Assembly: GCA_013287405.1 (NCBI GenBank)
Contig: JABDDW010000007.1
Location: forward strand, 1 to 34,356
Origin: Deltaproteobacteria bacterium
GTDB taxonomy: Bacteria > Bdellovibrionota > Bdellovibrionia > JABDDW01
Length of the DNA stretch: 34,356 nt
Direction of reading: 5' to 3'
Shown here one piece after another: positions 1-6,942 of the stretch; positions within the stretch are counted from its first letter, which is position 1; each line of letters opens with the position of its first letter. Under the pieces are notes generated by a model. The model was not told where the DNA came from. It made no database searches and saw only the letters and a program-made list of their open reading frames with translations. A program made the translations under genes and the position numbers.

Positions 1-154
1 TACAGTCGACGGCTGATTTGTAAGGTTCAGGGGCCAATTCTAAAAGAGTTTTGTCAGAGGTAAGGGCTACAACAAAATATCCTTGAGCCTTCGCTACACG
101 AATTACCTCTAGAATTGTTCCCTTTGGCTCAAGAAAAATGACTGTACCCTTCAT
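1..154 (-). CDS. ATP-grasp-like ligase, N-terminal fragment (runs off the left edge)
   Basis: Only the first 51 codons are visible. The protein starts MKGTVIFLEPKG and continues with a Rossmann-like strand-helix-strand pattern (AKAQGYFVVALTSD). This resembles the pre-ATP-grasp domain of carboxylate-amine ligases, which join a carboxylate to an amine using ATP. The ATG overlaps the TGA of the MFS gene by four bases, and a GAGGG lies about nine bases upstream, so it is almost certainly the fifth gene of the operon that starts near 3977. The catalytic part is outside the window, so the family call rests on the N-terminus alone. Confidence 0.5.
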   Translation of the reverse strand, partial: MKGTVIFLEPKGTILEVIRVAKAQGYFVVALTSDKTLLELAPEPYKSAVDC

Positions 155-1377
155 TTGACTAATCCCTCAACCTGGGGGATGCCCACATTTCGGGTGGCTA
201 CTGAAATTATGCCGATCATGAAAATACCAGCCCCTAAAACAACCAGGGTTCCAGAAATTAAGCCCAAATATTCAATTGAGGCTGAATACGCAAGGGTGTA
301 AGACGACATGAGAAAAGCAGCACAGGCAGAAATTGTGAACTGATACCGAGCTGCTGAAGACTTGGGACTAGCTCGAAAAAATTCTGAAGTATGATGGAGC
401 CACACACACTCATAGAAAAAATTTAAGCCGAGGAAGGAAATCAGACTTAACATTAAACTATCTGTTGAAATTGCTGTCATTAGACTGGCAAGTGCAAATG
501 AAAATATCACTAAAGCCCTTATAGGAAATCCTTGGTCTTTTTCGTCCAAGAATTTTGCCCAGAGCCAATTTATCAAAAATCCACCAGTAATCCCGATAGA
601 CGCGGCAATTTGAAAGCGTCCCACTCCATGAAACCCAGTTTTGAAATGCTCAATAGGTAAATAAGAAACAAGGGCTGAGTAAGCCCCCTGAAAGAGAGCT
701 TGAGAAAAGCAGACAATTAAAAAAGACCGTTTTACCAGCGGCATTTTAAAGATCGTGGATAGTGTCTCTAAGAGGTGTGGATGAACAAGCCCTGAAGCCT
801 GGGGTGTTTGCTGCTTTGGTAGTTCCTTAAGAGTCAAAATGATAATGGTACTTAAAACGTAGCTTGTGACATCAATTATCACAATCTTCCAAATTGAAGC
901 TCTAGCCAATACGAAACCCAAAAGAACCCCAGCAAGGGCTGTAGAGAGAAAAAAACTAAGGTAGAGCAGTTTATTTCGGCTGGTTTGAAGCTCAGGAGGA
1001 GTAATAAGTTTGAGCCATTTTGTCGACGCGGCCCTGCTGATAAACATTAAAAGAGATCGAAACCCAAGGACAGTGCAAAGCAATGACAGTGGGAGCTTGT
1101 AAGCTACGATCAAGCCGCAAAGAACAGTAGAGGTAATTGACACAAATTCGTTTCTTGCAAGTAGCCAACGTGAAATTTTTGTATCAACCCAATGCCCAAG
1201 TCTAGTGCTTACAAGAATTGACGGTAGATAGGCCACTACAAATATAAGGCCTGACTGAACCAGAGACCCCGACGATACCAAAATAAATGCCGAGAGAGCC
1301 AGGGTCAGGAAGTGACTGCCAGCCTGAGATATAAACGACGATGCTAAAAGTTTTTTAAACTCGTCACTACTATGCAC
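151..1377 (-). CDS. MFS family transporter
   Basis: A 408-residue protein dominated by about twelve hydrophobic segments, with short charged loops and a GHWVDTK-type loop between the second and third segments, matching the major facilitator motif A region (G-x-x-x-D). The length is normal for a 12-helix MFS carrier in the inner membrane. The start is GTG, with GAAGAG upstream, and overlaps the diiron oxidase gene by eight bases. Its place between an oxidase and an ATP-grasp-like gene suggests export of the operon's product. The substrate cannot be read from the sequence. Confidence 0.85.
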   Translation of the reverse strand: MHSSDEFKKLLASSFISQAGSHFLTLALSAFILVSSGSLVQSGLIFVVAYLPSILVSTRLGHWVDTKISRWLLARNEFVSITSTVLCGLIVAYKLPLSLLCTVLGFRSLLMFISRAASTKWLKLITPPELQTSRNKLLYLSFFLSTALAGVLLGFVLARASIWKIVIIDVTSYVLSTIIILTLKELPKQQTPQASGLVHPHLLETLSTIFKMPLVKRSFLIVCFSQALFQGAYSALVSYLPIEHFKTGFHGVGRFQIAASIGITGGFLINWLWAKFLDEKDQGFPIRALVIFSFALASLMTAISTDSLMLSLISFLGLNFFYECVWLHHTSEFFRASPKSSAARYQFTISACAAFLMSSYTLAYSASIEYLGLISGTLVVLGAGIFMIGIISVATRNVGIPQVEGLVK

Positions 1378-2149
1378 TTGTCAAGCTCTTCTCTTCTTTG
1401 AAGCAAAGCATGTCAGAAACAGTTTCCCAAAACCTCACCCAAAATACGACGGCGTAGTCAAAACCTTCCATAAATTCTAGTCGCTCATTTTCTGATTTAC
1501 AGAATCTTAAAAAGTTTGAAACAGTCAAATTAACATGCTCAATTTCGATTTTTCTATGTAGTGAAAAGAATTTTCCCTCTTGAAGCTTCTGCTCAACCTC
1601 TTGGTTATGCGCGAGAGAAGAAAAGATCGTTTCAATATTTTCGACGGCTGGAATTTCAAGACCTAGAAGCAAACCTAAAATCTTTGGGTCATTGCCTTTA
1701 GCATCAATGAGTGTGTTCCAAAGGTCTTCAAGATGACGGCCTATACCTTCAGAATCAGAAACGCTTCCACAGTCATTTTTAGTGGCACCTGCTGTAGAGG
1801 CTGCTTCCCAAAACATATCAGGATGAATTTCGTCAGCACGTTTCATTCCTAGCTCTTCATAGGCCGTCTGAATGACATAGTGGCGCTTTTCATTGTCCGA
1901 TACTTGAGCCGCTGCCTGACATAAAAATCGAGGCATAAATGTTGAAAACCTGTGCCATTGGGTTCCTACGGTAACGGCTTTATCTCTTGAGGGGATTGGA
2001 TGACGAATATGGAAATAGAAAAATATATTAGCACTTCTTGCGCGGTGCTCAAAAAACTTGGTCCACTGGCTTAGGTCGTCATTTGTAACTTTATAAAGTT
2101 CTTCTACGACTTTTGTGTTAAAGACCCGATTACCAACTCCCATCTTCAT
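1370..2149 (-). CDS. Heme-oxygenase-like diiron oxidase (HDO/TenA-like fold)
   Basis: This 259-residue protein has the pattern expected of heme-oxygenase-like diiron oxidases such as UndA, CADD and the SznF core: Glu98 (in YEELG), His109 (EIHPDMF), Glu165 (LLGLEIP), then His198, Glu202 and His205 in an H-x3-E-x2-H helix (residues 198-205). All six likely iron ligands are present. Enzymes of this fold carry out O2-dependent N-oxygenation, desaturation or C-C cleavage on amino-acid or fatty-acid-like substrates. The start overlaps the preceding gene (ATGA). AAAGGG sits only two bases before ATG 2149 but eight before the in-frame ATG at 2143, which may be the true start. Which reaction it performs is unknown. 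A plain TenA-like hydrolase is less likely because the ligand set is complete. Confidence 0.7.
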   Translation of the reverse strand: MKMGVGNRVFNTKVVEELYKVTNDDLSQWTKFFEHRARSANIFFYFHIRHPIPSRDKAVTVGTQWHRFSTFMPRFLCQAAAQVSDNEKRHYVIQTAYEELGMKRADEIHPDMFWEAASTAGATKNDCGSVSDSEGIGRHLEDLWNTLIDAKGNDPKILGLLLGLEIPAVENIETIFSSLAHNQEVEQKLQEGKFFSLHRKIEIEHVNLTVSNFLRFCKSENERLEFMEGFDYAVVFWVRFWETVSDMLCFKEEKSLTSA

Positions 2150-2376
2150 GACCCTTTCTCTAAATAATTTGTTTCTATTTTTTCAATTGAACTGACGAGT
2201 TTCTTAAGCCCACCCTCATACATAGTGAGGGATTGTGAATCAAGACAACCTTCTCTTGCTATGCGGTTAAATGCTGTCCGAATCACGCCTACGCCATTAG
2301 CTAATTCATGATAAAGGTCATAAACTTCTTCGCTTTTAATTCTAACCTCTTTGGTGGGCTCCACTCTCTTACTCAT
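2146..2376 (-). CDS. Small stand-alone H-box (DHp-like) protein
   Basis: A 76-residue, mainly helical protein. Residues 22-30 read YHELANGVG, close to the H-box of histidine kinases (H-E-L-x-N/T-P), with His23 as the possible phosphate acceptor. A second amphipathic helix follows (about 47-68), so the whole resembles one dimerisation/phosphotransfer hairpin. There is no room for an ATP-binding domain, so it could not autophosphorylate. It overlaps by four bases with both the response regulator upstream and the oxidase downstream, so it is translationally coupled to a likely partner. Alternatives are a simple coiled-coil adaptor or an Hpt-like protein. The H-box is read directly; the function is inferred. 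Confidence 0.5.
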   Translation of the reverse strand: MSKRVEPTKEVRIKSEEVYDLYHELANGVGVIRTAFNRIAREGCLDSQSLTMYEGGLKKLVSSIEKIETNYLEKGS

Positions 2377-3977
2377 AGGGCAACCTCTTTCTCTTTTGAG
2401 GGTTTAGAGGGTATGACGGTATATTTTTTCTTTCTAAACCTCTTAGTTGGATCGTTAAGGTGTTTGAAATAAAGACTGACTTTGGCCTTAGAAATTTTTA
2501 ATTTTGTTGAGAGGTCCTTATTTGAAGAACCAAATTTTTTCTGGGCCTCGATAAAAAGTTTTTCTTCTACGAGCTGCAAAATTTCTTTAAGACCAGGAAA
2601 ATCGTGTTTTATGAGATCAAATGGTAAATTTAAAATATCCTCTAAACTTAACACCTCTTTACCAGATGAGGCCATCGCGCCTTGCACATTTAATTCAGGT
2701 ATTGAGGCCCAGTCTTTTAGAACGGGCCTGTTGTTTTTATCTCGGGGCGCGTGGATTAAAAGCCTTGTTAATAAATGCTCAATACCTCGAATATTCCCTT
2801 TAATCTCATGGTTCTGAAGATACTCAATGAAGTCTGTCGGAATATCTTTTAAATCAACTTGAACATAGTTCTCGACACAAGCAGCAGGTAAAAGTGCCTT
2901 TACAATGTCTGGAATATCTTCTTTTCTTTCAGATAATGACGGCACTTTGATAATGAGAACAGAAATACGCATGAAGAGATCTTCTCTGAAAGTTCCGTCT
3001 GCCACCATTTGCTCAATATTTCTATTGGTGGCACAAATGAGTTTGAAGTTTGAATGCCTCTCAACGGTACTACCCAAACGATTAAACCTTCCGTTTTGAA
3101 GAACCTTTAAAAGTTTCACTTGCAGATCAAGAGAGAGTTCAGCAATCTCATCTAAAAAAAGTGTTCCGTTATTTGCGAGTTCAAAATATCCAGCCTTAGC
3201 CACTTTTGCATCAGTGTAGGCACCCATATCATTTCCAAAAAGCTCTCTCTCAACAAGAGTTGGCGAAAAAGCTCCACAATTAATTTCAAGATACGACCTT
3301 CCCTCTTGTTTTAAAAATTGTGCTCTAGCCTCATGGATCATTTTTGCAACAGTGGTTTTTCCAGTTCCACTTGGCCCAAGCAATAAAACAGGGCGGTTAC
3401 TTTCCGCTACGGCTTGAGCTTGCACCTTAAGATGCCTAATTACTTTAGAGTGACCAGCAATGTTGATTTTTGAAATCTTCTGACCGCCACGGGTTAAAAG
3501 AGTATTTTCTTGAGAAAGTCTTGCCACTTCCATAGCTCTATTGATTTTTGCCACAATAAGTTCGTCTGGCATTTCTTTTGTAATGAAATCACTTGCGCCA
3601 TTTTTGATGGATGACACAGCGTCGGAGATTTTTTTACTCCCAGTGACCACAAGTATTTGAAGGTCTCTATTCACTTTTAGAAAATGTGGGATTGCCTCAA
3701 TGCCATTCTGTTTATAATCGGTTTCATCTGGACCCATATTTTTATCAAGAAGAACAACATCCACGGTCTCTGTCGCAACGATTTCTAGAGCACCAAGAAC
3801 ATTGTCACAGGATAGGACTCTTAGATTTCTAGCATCTTTAGTGACCGAGCAGATTTCAACCATTCGAAGTCTACTTGCCTCCTCGTCATCAACAATGAGG
3901 ACTGTGGGATTATATTCTTTGTCCGGTGGGTGTTGGTCGTAAGTAAGGTCTTCCTTCAATTCTTTGTCTTTTTTCAT
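2373..3977 (-). CDS. NtrC-type response regulator (REC - AAA+ - Fis HTH)
   Basis: The ATG at 3977 is chosen (534 residues, AGAAGG upstream at rather long spacing). A TTG at 4022 would add 15 residues with no ribosome site. Order: receiver domain with acidic pair VDDEE, phosphorylatable Asp in LLDKNM and conserved Lys in ITKEM; AAA+ domain with Walker A GPSGTGKTT and Walker B GTLFLDEI; C-terminal HTH with a basic tail. The sigma54-contacting loop, normally GAFTGA, reads GAYTDA. Tyr for Phe is tolerated in the family, but Asp for the second Gly is not typical, so sigma54 activation is uncertain. It heads the operon and probably controls it, perhaps with the H-box protein. Confidence 0.88.
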   Translation of the reverse strand: MKKDKELKEDLTYDQHPPDKEYNPTVLIVDDEEASRLRMVEICSVTKDARNLRVLSCDNVLGALEIVATETVDVVLLDKNMGPDETDYKQNGIEAIPHFLKVNRDLQILVVTGSKKISDAVSSIKNGASDFITKEMPDELIVAKINRAMEVARLSQENTLLTRGGQKISKINIAGHSKVIRHLKVQAQAVAESNRPVLLLGPSGTGKTTVAKMIHEARAQFLKQEGRSYLEINCGAFSPTLVERELFGNDMGAYTDAKVAKAGYFELANNGTLFLDEIAELSLDLQVKLLKVLQNGRFNRLGSTVERHSNFKLICATNRNIEQMVADGTFREDLFMRISVLIIKVPSLSERKEDIPDIVKALLPAACVENYVQVDLKDIPTDFIEYLQNHEIKGNIRGIEHLLTRLLIHAPRDKNNRPVLKDWASIPELNVQGAMASSGKEVLSLEDILNLPFDLIKHDFPGLKEILQLVEEKLFIEAQKKFGSSNKDLSTKLKISKAKVSLYFKHLNDPTKRFRKKKYTVIPSKPSKEKEVAL

Positions 3978-4155
3978 GAGTCTTTTAAACCTTCTAAAAT
4001 GGGTGGCCAGGGGTGTACGCAATAATTTCTAAGAAGTGAAGCAAGCTGGTTTTAAAATGGTGAATATCGCCATCAATTGTGAACACAAAGTAAAACCAAC
4101 ACGTTTATTATTCAATCCGTAAAGTTTACAATTTGAAATATATTTGAATTAATTT

Positions 4156-4196
4156 GTTTAATATTTTAAACAAAATTGTTCATAGTTTTAAACTAT
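4156..4196. promoter_or_regulatory. Paired AT palindromes upstream of the regulator operon
   Basis: GTTTAATATTTTAAAC (4156-4171) has 6-base perfect arms. ATAGTTTTAAACTAT (4182-4196) is a perfect 7-base palindrome around a central T. Both carry TTTTAAAC in the same orientation, 22-23 bases apart (about two helical turns). They lie roughly 180-220 bases upstream of the response regulator start, where activator or autoregulation sites would be expected. Binding by the operon's own regulator is only a guess. Confidence 0.35.
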
Positions 4197-4320
4197 AAAC
4201 AAAAACGACTTAGCAAAAAGTCCTAGAGACAAGACATTTTATCTAGAAGATTTAATGAGTTAATCGAAAAAAGCCAAAAAATGTCATTGCGGCACACTTC
4301 GTGCCATTAGGCCCAACTGA

Positions 4321-4339
4321 CTTGCCGAAATTTGGCAAG
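4321..4339 (+). promoter_or_regulatory. Hairpin just upstream of the zinc-ribbon gene ribosome site
   Basis: CTTGCC and GGCAAG form a perfect 6-base stem around a 7-base loop, ending two bases before the AGAAGGGA ribosome site of the gene starting at 4356. No T run follows, so it is not an intrinsic terminator. It could affect translation. Confidence 0.35.
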
Positions 4340-4355
4340 CAGAAGGGAACCAAAA

Positions 4356-4652
4356 ATGATGTCACTCCGATTAACTTGCGCCCAATACCAATGCCAGAGA
4401 CCCCAAAAACCCAAAGCCCTCGTCAAAATTGTAACCCAGTGTCTTGCCTGTTCGTCTCAAAACCTCCTCCATGTGGACGATGACATTCTCTGTGGAAGCT
4501 GTGACTGGAGCAGTTGCAAGGCAAGCGTTGAGTCAGGGCGTTGCGATAAGTTTTTTTCAAAAACAAATCGCCTCACTAACCACATACTCCGCGTCCTCAA
4601 GCAAACAGAGAAACTTTTAACTGAACCTAATCAAGACGCCATTGTGGCGTGA
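4356..4652 (+). CDS. Small zinc-ribbon protein, unknown function
   Basis: A 98-residue protein. The ATG at 4356 is preferred over an upstream TTG because AGAAGGGA lies 7-8 bases before it. Residues about 29-50 hold a zinc-ribbon pattern, CLACSSQN...CGSCDW (C-x2-C, about 16 residues, C-x2-C), typical of small nucleic-acid or protein-binding modules. The rest is basic and helical. The TGA overlaps the ribosome site of the next gene, so the two are coupled. It is not recognised as a named family. It sits at the left edge of the accessory island, on the opposite strand to the flanking operons. Confidence 0.6.
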   Translation: MMSLRLTCAQYQCQRPQKPKALVKIVTQCLACSSQNLLHVDDDILCGSCDWSSCKASVESGRCDKFFSKTNRLTNHILRVLKQTEKLLTEPNQDAIVA

Positions 4653-4662
4653 GGAGAATTTC

Positions 4663-4893
4663 ATGAACGAAATGACTGGTAATCCTACGCCCATTGAACC
4701 GGGAAGTTTTTCAGAGCCACTTATAGAGCTATTTCGGGCATCACAAAAAGTCTGCCGCGTCATAGGTAAAAAAATTTTGGATTTTACCAAAAAACTAGAA
4801 GACGCCGCAACAGAAGCTCGGCGCATAGATCGTAAGGTCAGAGCCTCAAGAGAAAGAGATCACGCGCAGCTCTCACTTTTCCCGCGTGAGTGA
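4663..4893 (+). CDS. Small helical protein, unknown function
   Basis: A 76-residue protein with ATG at 4663 directly after a good GAGGAG. It starts ten bases after the zinc-ribbon gene stops. It is mostly one charged helix rich in Lys, Arg and Glu (about residues 25-70), ending QLSLFPRE. The coiled-coil look and small size suggest a phage-type accessory protein. I do not recognise it. The strong ribosome site and operon position support that it is real. Confidence 0.55.
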   Translation: MNEMTGNPTPIEPGSFSEPLIELFRASQKVCRVIGKKILDFTKKLEDAATEARRIDRKVRASRERDHAQLSLFPRE

Positions 4894-5053
4894 ACCGACT
4901 TCGGTCAGGTTTTAAGAATAGAATTTTTTAAATTTTTTGGAGTTTTAAAAATTGCTTCAACTTTGGTTTGTGCTGCTGATGCTGACGATAAAAATTTTAT
5001 GTTGTTACCCCCGTCGCCAAAAGGATTTAGCAGCCCCTAAATCAAACTACAAC

Positions 5054-5073
5054 CTCTCACGGAAGCTTGAGAG
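5054..5073 (+). promoter_or_regulatory. GGA-loop hairpin in the leader of the small gene at 5088
   Basis: CTCTCA and TGAGAG pair around the 8-base loop CGGAAGCT. The ribosome site TTTAGGAGAG follows about seven bases later, giving a second GGA. A GGA in a hairpin loop plus one at the ribosome site is the layout of CsrA-repressed leaders, and a CsrA-like gene lies at 9023-9265. No binding is shown; this is pattern only. Confidence 0.3.
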
Positions 5074-5087
5074 CGTTTAGGAGAGAT

Positions 5088-5261
5088 ATGAGTAAAGTAA
5101 TTTTAGAAATTAAAAATATTTTTAGAAACCTCTGCGGGTCATTATCCGAAGAAGAGATTCTAAAAAATCAAAGCCTCATAAGAAATATCGAGAGAATCGA
5201 AAAATTACTCTGTTCCAATCAAGAAGGAAATGTCCAAACACAGAATTGGAGTAAAAAGTGA
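5088..5261 (+). CDS. Small protein, unknown, related to the next gene
   Basis: A 57-residue protein with ATG at 5088 and AGGAGA just upstream; an earlier in-frame ATG at 5067 lacks a site. It is helical and contains LSEEEILKNQSLIRNIERIE, which lines up with ISKEELLRNPVVRRQFQALK in the gene that follows. The two look like tandem duplicates. The TGA overlaps the GTG of the second gene. No named family is recognised. Confidence 0.55.
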   Translation: MSKVILEIKNIFRNLCGSLSEEEILKNQSLIRNIERIEKLLCSNQEGNVQTQNWSKK

Positions 5262-5434
5262 AGAGGTTAAAAATTATAGAAGAGTTTGAAAGATTTTTTA
5301 AAAACATATCAAAAGAAGAACTTTTGAGAAATCCCGTCGTCCGAAGACAGTTTCAGGCGCTTAAAACAAAGCTGCTCCTCCTGCGGCATTGCCAAGGTCT
5401 CGGTTATCTCCATCTTGTGAAAGAAGGAATTTAA
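5258..5434 (+). CDS. Small protein, unknown, tandem paralogue
   Basis: A 58-residue gene beginning with GTG inside the stop of the preceding gene (GTGA overlap), with GGAG about seven bases upstream. The protein is basic and helical and shares the S-x-E-E-x-L-x-N/R-N/Q pattern and a following amphipathic helix with its neighbour. Its last 74 bases run under the 3' end of the convergent queE gene. That overlap is unusual and either limits confidence in one of the two ends or marks a rearrangement junction. Confidence 0.5.
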   Translation: MKRLKIIEEFERFFKNISKEELLRNPVVRRQFQALKTKLLLLRHCQGLGYLHLVKEGI

Positions 5435-5843
5435 AACTATGGAACTGTCTGCACGCCACCAAGACCCACCTCTTGTCTAAAAAATCACTTAAGCCACCAA
5501 GAGGTCTTGAGCCATTTGTTTCTAAATGGGTTTCATACCCACTTGCTTTAAGACGGGACAAAAGTTCAAAATCAAGTTGAAGAGTTGGCTCGCCCCCAGT
5601 GATGACAACTCGCTTAGGGCCACCAAGAGCGTCAAGCCGCTCGACAATTTTTTCAGCAGTTAAACTTTCACCCTCTCTAAAATCAGTGTCGCAGAATTTG
5701 CAAAATGATTTTGCGCGATCTTTCTCAAGACCACTCCAACGGTTGCACCCCGCAAACCTCAAAAATAGTGTGCAAGTTCCAGAAAAACTTCCTTCGCCCT
5801 GAAGGGTAGGACCAAATATTGATTTAACTCGATAAGTTTTCAA
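5361..5843 (-). CDS. queE: 7-carboxy-7-deazaguanine synthase, short C-terminus
   Basis: Radical-SAM enzyme that converts 6-carboxytetrahydropterin to 7-carboxy-7-deazaguanine. The cluster motif is C33-x14-C48-x2-C51 with CDTDF, as in QueE proteins using the CX14CX2C spacing; GPTLQGEG at the N-terminus and TGGEPTLQ in the middle match the family. The protein is 160 residues, shorter than the usual roughly 200-230. After LETNGSRPLGG the tail (FLLSQDGDNRDLGN...) does not look like the family's V-S-P-K region. So the 3' end may be truncated or replaced, where it overlaps the small convergent gene. It overlaps queD by four bases. Activity of this copy is uncertain. Confidence 0.85.
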   Translation of the reverse strand: MKTYRVKSIFGPTLQGEGSFSGTCTLFLRFAGCNRWSGLEKDRAKSFCKFCDTDFREGESLTAEKIVERLDALGGPKRVVITGGEPTLQLDFELLSRLKASGYETHLETNGSRPLGGLSDFLDKRWVLVACRQFHSFKFLLSQDGDNRDLGNAAGGAALF

Positions 5844-6280
5844 AACGTCCCCCTGTAAATGGCACTATTTTTATCGTTCTCCTTGACTTCGACTTGAACG
5901 CAATGAGCGCGGCCTTTAGTTTCTTCTTTGAGAAACTTGTTCATTTCAGTCCACAAAAACTCAGCCGTCCCCTCCATACTGACATTAGGAAGTACGGTAA
6001 GTTTGCAGGCCCCTTTTTCTTCAAGGGCCATGAAGTCGTTAAGTAATGGGTCATCGACATTGACTAAAAATGAATGGTCAAACCACATATCAAGTTTTGA
6101 CTTAAATTTTCTGAGTCCCCCGAAATCCACGACAAAGCCGCACTTATCTAAGGTCTCGGCCTCAAATAAAAAATGAAAACTGCGGGAGTAACCATGAATG
6201 AGAGAGCACGGGCCATGGTGTCGCCATTGACGGTGAGAGCAAGGGTAATTCCAAAAAGATTTAGTGGATTGGATTTTCAT
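5840..6280 (-). CDS. queD: 6-carboxy-5,6,7,8-tetrahydropterin synthase
   Basis: A 146-residue QueD/PTPS family protein, converting dihydroneopterin triphosphate to 6-carboxytetrahydropterin. The zinc and catalytic region reads PCSHRQWRHHGPCSLIHGYS: the His residues and the Cys before LIHGY match the family's C-x3-HGH block (here HGY). FDHSFLVNVDD corresponds to the D-H-x-x-L-N segment, and a Glu lies near the C-terminus (EVKEND). It overlaps queE and queC by four bases each, so the three enzymes are made together. It supplies the pterin step of preQ0 synthesis; folE is not in the window, so the host may provide it. Confidence 0.88.
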   Translation of the reverse strand: MKIQSTKSFWNYPCSHRQWRHHGPCSLIHGYSRSFHFLFEAETLDKCGFVVDFGGLRKFKSKLDMWFDHSFLVNVDDPLLNDFMALEEKGACKLTVLPNVSMEGTAEFLWTEMNKFLKEETKGRAHCVQVEVKENDKNSAIYRGTF

Positions 6281-6942
6281 GTGCCCACCTCATAAACGGT
6301 GGGATCTTTAACACCACTTTTTTGAAAGGCTTCAATACGCTCGACACAAGTCCCGCACTTCCCACAATGCTTTTTGCCACCCTTGTAGCAACTCCAGGTT
6401 AAATCAAAGGGAACACCGAGGTTATGTCCAATGCGTGCAATATCGGCCTTAGAGAGACTTACAAAGGGCGTTTGAAGCTTGATCCGCCTATAGGTGCCCA
6501 CTTCGACTGCCGCGGTCATGGGAAGGACAAATTCGGCCCGACAGTCGGGATAAATGGCATGGTCGCCCGCATGATTGCCAAGAGTTATACAATCAGCCTC
6601 TAGACTTTCAGCTAGGCCCGCAGCGATTGAAAGCATGATGCCGTTTCTAAAGGGGACCACTGTTCTTTTCATTGAAAGATCCTCATAGTGGCCGTCTGGC
6701 ACCTCGCCTCCTGATTTCAACAAATCACTTTTAAAAAGTGTGTTTATAAAACCAAGCTCAATGACGTGAAGCGGGATATTAAAATGGTCAGCCAGGGCAT
6801 GAGCTGCAACAAGCTCCATGGCATTATGTTTTGATCCATACTGAAAATGGACGCCGCCGCAAATTTCATAACCTTGAGCTATCGCATGAGCAAGTGCGGT
6901 GGCTGAGTCCATGCCACCGGATAAAACGACGAGCGCTTTCAT
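6277..6942 (-). CDS. queC: 7-cyano-7-deazaguanine (preQ0) synthase
   Basis: A 221-residue ATP-dependent enzyme that turns 7-carboxy-7-deazaguanine into preQ0. The PP-loop is clear at the N-terminus (VVLSGGMDSATAL). The zinc site near the C-terminus has four cysteines in CYKGGKKHCGKCGTC. Length and motifs are normal for QueC. No glutamine amidotransferase (Gat) domain is fused, so the amidated variant made by Gat-QueC phages is not indicated; preQ0 is the expected end product of the operon. It overlaps the transglycosylase gene by four bases. Confidence 0.93.
   Translation of the reverse strand: MKALVVLSGGMDSATALAHAIAQGYEICGGVHFQYGSKHNAMELVAAHALADHFNIPLHVIELGFINTLFKSDLLKSGGEVPDGHYEDLSMKRTVVPFRNGIMLSIAAGLAESLEADCITLGNHAGDHAIYPDCRAEFVLPMTAAVEVGTYRRIKLQTPFVSLSKADIARIGHNLGVPFDLTWSCYKGGKKHCGKCGTCVERIEAFQKSGVKDPTVYEVGT

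Larger units (their letters stand above)
3978..4355. other. AT-rich divergent intergenic region
   Basis: About 380 bases between the minus-strand regulator operon and the plus-strand zinc-ribbon gene. It must hold the promoters of both. The core (4130-4210) is very AT-rich and contains two palindromes, listed separately. A GGCAC/GTGCC inverted repeat lies near 4293-4307. No clear -24/-12 or -35/-10 pair could be fixed by eye. Confidence 0.5.

Noticed and set aside
2482..2817. Plus-strand open frames over the response regulator
   Set aside because: They are antisense to a gene with clear REC, AAA+ and HTH motifs, have no ribosome site and show no domain.
4617..4826. Minus-strand 69-residue frame
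   Set aside because: It is opposite to two plus-strand genes that have good ribosome sites and a zinc ribbon.
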